A DNA stretch of 64,000 nt from Otis tarda (Eukaryota; Chordata; Aves; Otidiformes; Otididae): contig JAPMTP010000101.1 of NCBI GenBank assembly GCA_026413225.1, forward strand, positions 62,001 through 126,000. Reading direction: 5' to 3'. Positions 39,187 through 50,896 of the stretch are shown here, one piece after another (the first letter of the stretch is position 1; each line of letters opens with the position of its first letter). Both the position numbers and the translations under genes were made by a program. The notes beneath the pieces were generated by a model, which had not been told where the DNA came from, ran no database searches, and saw only the letters and a list, made by a program, of their open reading frames with translations.

Positions 39187-42100
39187 CTAATGGCAAACTG
39201 AAACGGAAAGGTAGAAGTACAATTTACCATGCGAAGGGATGAAGAACAGAGGAATGACCAAATAGGGCTTGTAAACTACACAGATGAAATCACCGCAGCG
39301 CAATTTAAAACGTAGAAGACAGGCACAAAGAAATGAAAAACACAGGCGGAGAACACGATGAGTGGAGATGTAAAGGCAAAATCTAGAAAACAACAAAGTA
39401 CAATACCCAAGAGGAACAATGAGAAAATAAGACCAAGGGCCTTAATGAAAAGCAAATAATAAATAGCAATGTCAAACTAAAACGTAGATAGAGAAGGAAA
39501 ATGTAAAAAGCAACAGCGCTAGGGAAAACTGAGGGGGTGGCGCGGGAAAGGTTAGAAACTAATAATGCCGAAAGACGTAAAAGTAGACAATTTTTAAAGC
39601 CCGGGGTTTAGGAGAAGAAAGAACACACAATACAGTCAGAGAAGTAAAACGCAAACAGAGACAGATATTTGTAAAAGTGGTGGTGCTAAAAACAGACAAG
39701 AAAGAAAATGGAGAAAAGAATAAGTGACCAAGATAAAGGTAGGGGCGGGGGGGATAGACAAGACATCAAGCAGTAGGGAAATAGAGACAGCAGAATGAAA
39801 CAGAGATGTTAAAAGAATCTCTAAAAAGCCAGGATGCTAAGGAAAGACAAGAAATACCAAACAGAAAACCCCAGCAAATATAATAATAGTCACTCGGTGA
39901 TGAGTATCAGGGAAATAGAGAAAAATTTCAAAACTAGAAATTACAAACTGTAACAAGGACCTAGAAAGACAGTTTTAAAATCAAAGGCGTGAATACAGAC
40001 AAGAAATATGTTTTTTGTTTTAAAGATAGCAAACAGAATAAAAGTACAGAGAAAACGGTAGATGCAAATAAGATTAAAGTTATGAGGAGAAAGCAGGTAG
40101 CGACAGCAAGATAAAGAAAAACGATGAAAAGCAACATAAAGCGCAATGGCGCTATGGAAAAAAAAAAGAAAAAATAATAAAAGATTATGATAGCAGACAA
40201 GGTCAAATTAGAAAATTTGAAAAGCAAAAGCACGAAAGTAATAGCAACATCCCACCAAAATGCAGACAGATATACATTTTTTAAAGTGACAGTAGAAAGG
40301 AAAAAGAAATAATTAGAACAAAAATGCAGAAAAATAAAGACAAAAGTGATAAAAGGAGACTCAGCATTTTAAAAGCATCAGGGATTAAGGATATTAAAAA
40401 AATTAAAACCCAGCATGGGTAAACTAAAATGGAGCCAGAAAAAGAACCTAATTACATGACTGTAAAGAAGAAAGAGAAGAAAGAGATAAGTCAGAATAAT
40501 TAGGAAAGTAAAGGCAAATACTGGAAAAAATAAATGCCCAGGAAACAAATAGAAACCTAGAAAGAATAACTAAAAACCAAAGCTGCTAATTAAGGACATA
40601 TTACAACTAAAAAATAAGGGGACCAGCCACAAGAAAAGTATATAAAAAAGGCAAATGGTCATCAGGAAATAACGACAACAACAACAGGCATTTCTGACAC
40701 GCAACTAAACTGGAGAACTACAAAGGTGGCGTTCAAAAGCGATGGCGCGGAGGGAGGATGAGAGAAGATTCAGGATCAAGAGAACAAGTTAAAGATAGCA
40801 ATCGGGACAGAATTAGACAGAAAGTTTTAAAACCAACGGGGAATAATGAAATTGGGTTAAAAATTCCCAAATAGCACGGTCCACCTAAGAGACCTACGAA
40901 ATTTGAAAAGCGAGGGCACTACAGATAGTCGGGACGTAATTCAAAAAAAAAAAAAAAAGATAGCAAAATAAATGCAGAAACCAGATAGGAGTAAAGAGAA
41001 CATTTCAAAAGCAATTGAAGATGAAGGAAATAAGGAAAAAAATGAAAAGAAAAAACACCAAAACAAACCAGTGTCGTCCAACAAAAATAAAAATGTACAA
41101 AGAGAATTTTCGAAGTGAGGGTTCTGTGGAAGAACAAGAAATTATTATGTATGAACTGCAAAGGACATAAAAGTAGGCACTGAATGAATGCTGAAAAAGC
41201 AATGGGGAAATGGGAAATAAAATGAAAGCTAAAAAAATAGGGACAGCACGCTGAAAGAGACTTAGAAAGAAAGTTTCAAACCCAGAATGCTAAGGAAATA
41301 AATAGTTTCTTAAAAGACAGCAGAGGGAAAGAAAAGTAGATGCAGAAAAGTGGCGAGTGTTAGAGAAAATAAGACAAAAACTAAAAAAAAAAAGAAAAAA
41401 TACAGACAGCTACCTAAAACAGATGTATTAAGCAAAATGAAGATTCGGGGTACTGAGCAAACGTGAGCAATAATTTAAAAACCAAGAAATAAAGACAGCA
41501 AGCAAGATAAATGTACAAAATCTTTTAAATTACAGGGAGTAGGGAGATTAACACAAAAAAAAAAAAAAAAACCAAACCACAAAGTTACATCGAACTAAAA
41601 CAGGGAGATAGAAAGAAAATCTAAAGGGTGCCAACAGTAATGAAAGAGGAGAAATACCAAAAATCAAAGACGTGGAAGGAAAAATGCAGCCATAGAATAA
41701 ACATTTCAAAAGCGCGAGGGGAGGAGGGAAATAAATGGGAAAAAAAAAGACAAGACGTGACACAAACTTAACCGGAGACGTAGAAAAATGTAAAAAGCGA
41801 GGATGCTAAGGAAACAGAAGAAGAACTTGGAGGAAATACATTGAGTGGGGAAAAAAAGAAGACGTATAAAGAAGCTTTTAAGAGTGAGGCAGATCAGGGA
41901 AACACACGTTAAAATTTCTAACGAGGGACGATAAACTAACAGAAACGTAGCAAGAATTTCAAAGGCAGTGACGCAAACAAAATGCAATAGCTAATTAACC
42001 GATGACAAAATAAGGACAGAGATAAAAGTAGAAAATTGAAATGGTTAGAGATGAGAGCAATATAGAGGAAACTTTTAAACCACACAAGTACATGTACCTA

Positions 42101-42245
42101 AAACAGCAGTAGAAAGACAATTTAGAAAGTAAAGGCACTTATTTCAACAGGAAAAAAAATAAAAAATGTGAAGACAGCAAATAAAAGTAAAAAGAAAATG
42201 TCAAAAGCAACAGAGATTAAGAAAAGGAAATAAAATCGATAAACA
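39187..42245 (+). repeat. Array unit 13 (L type, near-copy of unit 2)
   Basis: A complete unit of 3059 bp. It shares rare variants with unit 2: ACAGAAAACCCCAGC near 39862, AAACTAGAAATT near 39930, AAATATGTTTTTTG near 40005 and CAGCAAGATAAAG near 40105. It is the last L-type unit in the array. Confidence 0.94.
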
Positions 42246-45115
42246 CTAATGGCAAACTGAAACGGAAAGGTAGAAGTACAATTTACCATGCGAAGGGATG
42301 AAGAACAGAGGAATGACCAAATAGGGCTTGTAAACTACACAGATGAAATCACCGCAGCGCAATTTAAAACGTAGAAGACAGGCACAAAGAAATGAAAAAC
42401 ACAGGCGGAGAACACGATGAGTGGAGATGTAAAGGCAAAATTTAGAAAACAACAAAGTACAATACCCAAGAGGAACAATGAGAAAATAAGACCAAGGGCC
42501 TTAATGAAAAGCAAATAATAAATAGCAATGTCAAACAAAAACGTAGATAGAAAGGAAAATGTAAAAAGCAACAGCGCTAGGGAAAACTGAGGGGGGTGGC
42601 GCGGGAAAGGTTAAAAACTAATAATGCCAAAAGACGTAAAAGTAGACAATTTTTAAAGCCCGAGGTTTAGGAGAAGAACGAACACACAATACAGTCAGAG
42701 AAGTAAAACGCAAACAGAGACAGATATTTGTAAGAGTGGTGGTGCTAAAAACAGACAAGAAAAAAATGGAGGAAAAAAAAAAGTAACCAAGGTAAAGGTG
42801 GACATGGGGGGCGGGGGGAAAGACAAGGCATCAAGCATTAGGGAAATAGAGACAGCAGAATGAAACAGAGATGTTAAAAGAATCTCTAAAAAGCCAGGAT
42901 GCTAAGGAAAGACAAGAAATACCAAACAAAAAACCCCAGCAAATATAATAATAATAGTCACTCGGTGATGAGTATCAGGGAAATAGAGAAAAATTTCAAA
43001 ACCAGAAATTACAAACTGTAACAAGGACCTAGAAAGACAGTTTTAAAATCAAAGGCGTGAATACAGACAAGAAATATTTTTTTTGGTTTTAAAGATAGCC
43101 AACAGAATAAAAGTACAGAGAAAACGGTAGATGCAAATAAGATTAAGGTTATGAGGAGAAAGCAGGTAGCGACAGCAAGAAAAAGAAAAATGATGAAAAG
43201 CAACGTAAAGCACAATGGCGCTATGGAAAAAAAAAAGAAAATATAATTAAAGATTATGATAGCAGACAAGGTCAAATTAGAAAATTTGAAAAGCAAAAGC
43301 ACGCAAGTAATAGCAACATCCCACTAAAATGCAGACAGATATACATTTTTTAAAGTGACAGTAGAAAGGAAAAAGAAATAATTAGAACAAAAATGCAGAA
43401 AAATAAAGACAAAAGTGATAAAAGGAGACTCAGCATTTTAAAAGCATCAGGGATTAAGGATATTAAAAAAATTAAAACCCAGCATGGGTAAACTAAAATG
43501 GAGCCAGAAAAAGAACCTAATTACATGACTGTAAAGAAGAAAGAGAAGAAAGAGAAAAGTCAGAATCATTAGGAAAGTAAAGGCAAATACTGGAAAAAAT
43601 AAATGCCCAGGAAACAAATAGAAACCTAGAAAGAATAACTAAAAACCAAAGCTGCTAAGTAAGGACATATTACAACTAAAAAATAAGGGGACCAGCCACA
43701 AGAAAAGTATATATAAAAAGCAAATGGTAATCAGGAAATAACGACAGCAACAACAGGCATTTCTGACACGCAACTAAACTGGAGAACTACAAAGGTGGCG
43801 TTCAAAAGCGATGGCGCGGAGGGAGGATGAGAGAAGATTCAGGATCAAGAGAACAAGTTAAAGATAGCAATCGGGACAGAATTAGACAGAAAGTTTTAAA
43901 ACCAACGGGGAATAACGAAATGGGGTTAAAAATTCCCAAATAGCACAGTCCACCTAAGAGACCTACCAAATTTGAAAAGCGAGGGCACTACAGATAGTCG
44001 GGACGTAATTCAAAAAAAAAATAAAGATAGCAAAATAAATGCAGAAACCAGATAGGAGTAAAGAGAACATTTCAAAAGCAATTGAAGATGAAGGAAATAA
44101 GGAAAAAAATGGAAAAAAAAAAAAAAAAACCAACCAAACCAGTGTCATCCAACAAAAATAAAAATGTACAAAGAGAATTTTCGAAGTGAGGGTTCTGTGG
44201 AAGAACAAGAAATTATTATGTATGAACTGCAAAGGGCATAAAAGTAGGCACTGAATGAATGCTGAAAAAGCAATGGGGAAATGGGAAATAAAATGAAAGC
44301 TAAAAAATAGGGACAGCACGCTGAAAGAGACTTAGAAAGAAAGTTTCAAAACCGAGAATGCTAAGGAAATAACTAGTTTCTTAAAAGACAGCAGAGGGAA
44401 GAAAAGTAGGCGCAGAAAAGTGGCGAGTGTTAGAGAAAATAAGACAAAAACTAAAAAAAAAAAAAAATACAGACAGCTACCTAAAACAGATGTATTAAGA
44501 AAAATGAAGCAGTCGGGGCACTGAGGAAACGTGAGCAATAATTTGAAAACCAAGAAATAAAGACAGCAAGCAAGATAAATGTACAAAATCTTTTAAATTA
44601 CAGGGAGTGGGGAGATGAACACACAAAAAAAAAGAAAAAAAAACCACACCAAAGTTACATCAAACTAAAACATGGACGTAGAAAGAAAATCTGAAGGGCG
44701 CCAACAGTACCAGTAACGAAAGAGGAGAAAAAAAGACGACGTATAAAGAAGCTTTTAAGAGTGAGGCAGATTAGGGAAATACACGTTAAAATTTCTAACG
44801 AGGGACGATAAACTAACAGAAACGTAGCAAAAATTTCAAAGGCAGTGACGCAAACAAAATGCAATAGCTAATTAACCGATGACAAAATAAGGACAGAGAT
44901 AAAAGTAGAAAATGGAAATGGTTAGGGATGAGAGCAATATAGAGGAAACTTTTAAACCACACAAGTACCTAAAACAGCAGCAGAAAGAAAATTTAGAAAG
45001 TAAAGGCACTTATTACAACAGGAAAAAAATTAAAAATGTGAAGACAGCAAATAAAGGTAAAAAGAAAATGTCAAAAGCAACAGAGATTAAGAGAATGAAA
45101 TAAAATCGATAAACA
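42246..45115 (+). repeat. Array unit 14 (S type, A-to-B hybrid)
   Basis: A complete unit of 2870 bp. The left part is subfamily A. From about 43.7 kb B-like variants appear (GGTAATCAGG, CACAGTCCACC near 43945, CTACCAAATTTG near 43962, GTGTCATCC near 44143). Some A variants persist (GGACGTAATT near 44000, ATGTATGAACTGC near 44217). From about 44354 the sequence is fully B (AACCGAGAATGC, GCAGTCGGGGCAC, ACTGAGGAAACGTG). Confidence 0.92.
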
Positions 45116-48001
45116 CTAATGGCAAACTGAAACGGAAAAGTAGAAATAACATTTACCACGCGAAGGGATGAAGGACAGAGGAATGACCAAATAGGGCTTG
45201 TAAACTACACAGATGAAATGACCGCAACGCAATTTAAAACGTAGAAGACAGGCACAAAGAAATGAAAAACACAGGCGGAGAACACGATGAGTGGAGATGA
45301 AAAGGCAAAATTTAGAAAACAACAAAGTACAATTCCCAGGAGGAACAATGAGAAAATAAGACCAAGGGCCTTAATGAAAAAAATAATAAATAGCAATGTC
45401 AAACTAAAACGTAGATAGACAGGAAAATGTAAAAAGCAACAGCGCTAGGGAAAACTGAGGGGGTGGCGCGGGGAAGGTTAGAAACTCATAATGCAAAAAC
45501 ACGTAAAAGTAGAAAATTTTTAAAGCCCGGGGTTTAGGAGAGGAAAGAACACACAATACAGTCAGAGAAGTAAAACGCAAACAGAGACAGATATTTGTAG
45601 AAGTGGTGGTGCTAAAAACAGACAAGAAAAAAATGGAGAAAAGAATAAGTGACCAAGATAAAGGTAGACACGGGGGGGAGGGGAGAAGACAAGACATCAA
45701 GCATTAGGGAAATAGAGACAGCAGAATGAAACAGAGATGTTAAAAGAATCGCTAAAAAGCCAAGATGCTAAGGAAAGACAAGAAATACCAAACAAAAAAA
45801 ACCCCAGCAAATATAATAATAGTCACTCGGTGATGAGTATCAGGGAAATAGAGAAAAAATTCAAAACCAGAAATTACAAACTGTAACAAGGACCTAGAAA
45901 GACAGTTTTAAAATCAAAGGCGTGAATACAGACAAGAAATATTTTTTTTGTTTCAAAGATAGCAAACAGAATAAAAGTACAGAGAAAACGGTAGATGCAA
46001 ATAAGATTAAGGTTATAAGGAGAAAGCAGGTAGCGACAGCAAGAAAAAGAAAAATGATGAAAAGCAACGTAAAGCGCAATGGCGCTATGGGAAAAAAAAA
46101 GAAAATATAATTAAAGATTATGACAGCAGACAAGGTCAAATTAGAAAATTTGAAAAGCAAAAGCACGAAAGTAATAGCAACATCCGACTAAAATGCAGAC
46201 AGACATAAATTTTTAAAAGAGACGGTAGAAAGGAAAAAGAAATAATTAGAACAAAAATGCAGAAAAATAAAGACAAAAGTGATAAAAGGAGACTCAGCAT
46301 TTTAAAAGCAACAGGGATTAGGGAAATGAAAAAAAAAACCACCATAGGTAAACGGAAATGGAGTCAGAAAAAGAAACTAATTACATGACTGTAAAGAAGA
46401 AAGAGAAGAAAGAAATAAGTCAGAATAATTAGGAAAGTAAAGGCAAATACTGGGAGAAAAAAATGCCCAGGAAACAAATAGAAACCTAGAAAGAATAACT
46501 AAAACCCAAAGCTGCTAAGTAGGGACATATTACAACTAGAAAATAAGGTTACCAACCACAAGAAAAGTATATAAGAAAGGCAAATGGTAATCAGGAAATA
46601 ACAACAACAACAACAACAAAAGGCATTTCTGACACGCAACTGAAATGGAGAACTACAAAGATGGCGTTAAAAAGCAATGGCGCGGAGGGAGGATGAGAGA
46701 AGATTCAGGATCAAGAGAACAAGTTAAAGATAGCAATCGGGACAGAATTAGACAGAAAGCTTTAAAACCAACGGGGAATAATGAAATTGGGTTAAAAATT
46801 CCCAAATAGCACAGTCCACCTAAGAGACCTACCAAATTTGAAAAGCGAGGGCACTACAGATAGTCGGGACATAATTCAAAAAAAAAAAAAGAAAGATAGC
46901 AAAATAAAGGCAGAAACCAGATAGGAGTAAAGAGAGCATTTCAAAAGCAATTGAAGATTAAGGAAATAAGGGGGGAAAAAAAAAAAAAAAAATTAAAAAA
47001 ATAAACAAAACAAAAAAACCAGTGTCATCCAACAAAAATAATAATGTAGAAAGAGAATTTTCAAAGTGAGGGTTCTGTGGAAGAGCAAGAAATTATTATG
47101 TCTGAACTGTAAAAGGCATAAAAGTAGGCACTGAATGAATGCTGAAAAGCAATGGGGAAATGGGAAATAAAATGAAAGCTAAAAGAATAGGGACAGCACG
47201 CTGAAAGAGACTTAGAAAGAAAGTTTCAAAACCGAGAATGCTAAGGAAATAACTAGTTTCTTAAAAGACAGCAGAGGGAAGAAAAGTAGGCGCAGAAAAG
47301 TGGCGAGTGTTAGAGAAAATAAGACAAAAACTAAAAAAAAAAAAAAAAAAAAAAATACAGACAGCTACCTAAAACAGATGTATTAAGAAAAATGAAGCAG
47401 TCGGGGCACTGAGGAAACGTGAGCAATAATTTGAAAACCAAGAAATAAAGACAGCAAGCAAGATAAATGTACAAAATCTTTTAAATTACAGGGAGTGGGG
47501 AGATGAACACACACACAAAAAAAAACCAAAACCACACCAAAGTTACATCAAACTAAAACATGGACGTAGAAAGAAAATCTGAAGGGCGCCAACAGTACCA
47601 GTAACGAAAGAGGAGAAAAAAGACGACGTATAAAGAAGCTTTTAAGAGTGAGGCAGATTAGGGAAATACACGTTAAAATTTCTAACGAGGGACGATAAAC
47701 TAACAGAAACGTAGCAAAAATTTCAAAGGCAGTGACGCAAACAAAATGCAATAGCTAATTAACCGATGACAAAATAAGGACAGAGATGAAAGTAGAAAAT
47801 GGAAATGGTTAGGGATGAGAGCAATATAGAGGAAACTTTTAAACCACACAAGTACCTAAAACAGCAGCAGAAAGAAAATTTAGAAAGTAAAGGCACTTCT
47901 TACAACAGGAAAAAATTAAAAATGTGAAGACAGCAAATAAAGGTAAAAAGAAAATGTCAAAAGCAACAGAGATTAAGAGAATGAAATAAAATCGATAAAC
48001 A
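45116..48001 (+). repeat. Array unit 15 (S type, subfamily B)
   Basis: A complete unit of 2886 bp with B markers (CCCAGGAGGAAC, CTCATAATGC, AAGGTTACCAACC). Near 46970-47000 a G run is followed by a long A run. AGAAAGCTTTAAAACC near 46755 creates an AAGCTT site that other copies lack at this place. Confidence 0.94.
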
Positions 48002-50896
48002 CTAATGGCAAACTGAAACGGAAAAGTAGAAATAACATTTACCACGCGAAGGGATGAAGGACAGAGGAATGACCAAATAGGGCTTGTAAACTACACAGAT
48101 GAAATGACCGCAACGCAATTTAAAACGTAGAAGACAGGCACAAAGAAATGAAAAACACAGGCGGAGAACACGATGAGTGGAGATGAAAAGGCAAAATTTA
48201 GAAAACAACAAAGTACAATTCCCAGGAGGAACAATGAGAAAATAAGACCAAGGGCCTTAATGAAAAAAAAAATAATAAATAGCAATGTCAAACTAAAACG
48301 TAGATAGACAGGAAAATGTAAAAAGCAACAGCGCTAGGGAAAACTGAGGGGGTGGCGCGGGGAAGGTTAGAAACTCATAATGCAAAAACACGTAAAAGTA
48401 GAAAATTTTTAAAGCCCGGGGTTTAGGAGAGGAAAGGACACACAATACAGTCAGAGAAGTAAAACGCAAACAGAGACAGATATTTGTAGAAGTGGTGGTG
48501 CTAAAAACAGACAAGAAAAAAATGGAGAAAAGAATAAGTGACCAAGATAAAGGTAGACACGGGGGGGAGAAGACAAGACATCAAGCATTAGGGAAATAGA
48601 GACAGCAGAATGAAACAGAGATGTTAAAAGAATCGCTAAAAAGCCAAGATGCTAAGGAAAGACAAGAAATACCAAACAAAAAAAACCCCAGCAAATATAA
48701 TAATAGTCACTCGGTGATGAGTATCAGGGAAATAGAGAAAAATTCAAAACCAGAAATTACAAACTGTAACAAGGACCTAGAAAGAGTTTTAAAATCAAAG
48801 GCGTGAATACAGACAAGAAATATTTTTTTTGTTTCAAAGATAGCAAACAGAATAAAAGTACAGAGAAAACTGTAGATGCAAATAAGATTAAGGTTATAAG
48901 GAGAAAGCAGGTAGCGACAACAAGAAAAAGAAAAATGATGAAAAGCAACGTAAAGCGCAATGGCGCTATGGAAAAAAAAAGAAAATATAATTAAAGATTA
49001 TGATAGCAGACAAGGTCAAATTAGAAAATGTGAAAAGCAAAAGCACGAAAGTAATAGCAACATCCGACTAAAATGCAGACAGACATAAATTTTTAAAAGA
49101 GACGGTAGAAAGGAAAAAGAAATAATTAGAACAAAAATGCAGAAAAATAAAGACAAAAGTGATAAAAGGAGACTCAGCATTTTAAAAGCAACAGGGATTA
49201 GGGAAATGAAAAAAAAAAACCACCATAGGTAAACGGAAATGGAGTCAGAAAAAGAAACTAATTACATGACTGTAAAGAAGAAAGAGAAGAAAGAAATAAG
49301 TCAGAATAATTAGGAAAGTAAAGGCAAATACTGGGAGAAAAAAATGCCCAGGAAACAAATAGAAACCTAGAAAGAATAACTAAAACCCAAAGCTGCTAAG
49401 TAGGGACATATTACAACTAAAAAAATAAGGTTACCAACCACAGGAAAAGTATATAAGAAAGGCAAATGGTAATCAGGAAATAACAACAACAACAGGCATT
49501 TCTGACACGCAACTGCAATGGAGAACTACAAAGGTGGCGTTCAAAAGCGATGGCGCGGAGGGAGGATGAGAGAAGATTCAGGATCAAGAGAACAAGTTAA
49601 AGATAGCAATCGGGACAGAATTAGACAGAAAGTTTTAAAACCAACGGGGAATAATGAAATTGGGTTAAAAATTCCCAAATAGCACAGTCCACCTAAGAGA
49701 CCTACCAAATTTGAAAAGCGAGGGCACTACAGATAGTCGGGACATAATTCAAAAAAAAAAAGAAAGATAGCAAAATAAAGGCAGAAACCAGATAGGAGTA
49801 AAGAGAGCATTTCAAAAGCAATTGAAGATTAAGGAAATAAGGGGAAAAAAAAAAAAACCCAAAAAAAAAAACCAAAAAAAAAAAAACCAAAAATAAAAAA
49901 AATAGCAAAACAAAAAAAACAGTGTCATCCAACAAAAATAATAATGTAGAAAGAGAATTTTCAAAGTGAGGGTTCTGTGGAAGAGCAAGAAATTATTATG
50001 TCTGAACTGTAAAAGGCATAAAAGTAGGCACTGAATGAATGCTGAAAAAGCAATGGGGAAATGGGAAATAAAATGAAAGCTAAAAGAATAGGGACAGCAC
50101 GCTGAAAGAGACTTAGAAAGAAAGTTTCAAAACCGAGAATGCTAAGGAAATAACTAGTTTCTTAAAAGACAGCAGAGGGAAGAAAAGTAGGCGCAGAAAA
50201 GTGGCGAGTGTTAGAGAAAATAAGACAAAAACTAAAAAAAAAAAAAAAAATACAGACAGCTACCTAAAACAGATGTATTAAGAAAAATGAAGCAGTCGGG
50301 GCACTGAGGAAACGTGAGCAATAATTTGAAAACCAAGAAATAAAGACAGCAAGCAAGATAAATGTACAAAATCTTTTAAATTACAGGGAGTGGGGAGATG
50401 AACACACACAAAAAAAAACCAAAACCACACCAAAGTTACATCAAACTAAAACATGGACGTAGAAAGAAAATCTGAAGGGCGCCAACAGTACCAGTAACGA
50501 AAGAGGAGAAAAAAAGACGACGTATAAAGAAGCTTTTAAGAGTGAGGCAGATTAGGGAAATACACGTTAAAATTTCTAACGAGGGACGATAAACTAACAG
50601 AAACGTAGCAAAAATTTCAAAGGCAGTGACGCAAACAAAATGCAATAGCTGATTAACCGATGACAAAATAAGGACAGAGATGAAAGTAGAAAATGGAAAT
50701 GGTTAGGGATGAGAGCAATATAGAGGAAACTTTTAAACCACACAAGTACCTAAAACAGCAGCAGAAAGAAAATTTAGAAAGTAAAGGCACTTCTTACAAC
50801 AGGAAAAAAATTAAAAATGTGAAGACAGCAAATAAAGGTAAAAAGAAAATGTCAAAAGCAACAGAGATTAAGAGAATGAAATAAAATCGATAAACA
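48002..50896 (+). repeat. Array unit 16 (S type, subfamily B)
   Basis: A complete unit of 2895 bp. It holds a local expansion of A runs separated by CC or CCC at about 49844-49918. Two small private deletions are visible: AAAGAGTTTTAAAATC near 48781 (others have AAAGACAGTTTT) and a one-base-shorter A run near 48738. Confidence 0.94.
49844..49918 (+). repeat. A-run/CC microsatellite expansion (unit 16)
   Basis: Runs of about 9-14 A are separated by CC or CCC several times in a row, where A-type units have only a short A run and one CC. A related but different version is at 52741-52815 in unit 17. This is probably replication slippage on a poly-A background. Confidence 0.85.

Noticed and set aside
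44912..45103. A 63-codon plus-strand frame in subfamily B units
   Set aside because: It is open only because B has CAGCAG where A has CAGTAG. Unit 15 shifts frame by one A. No coding signature.
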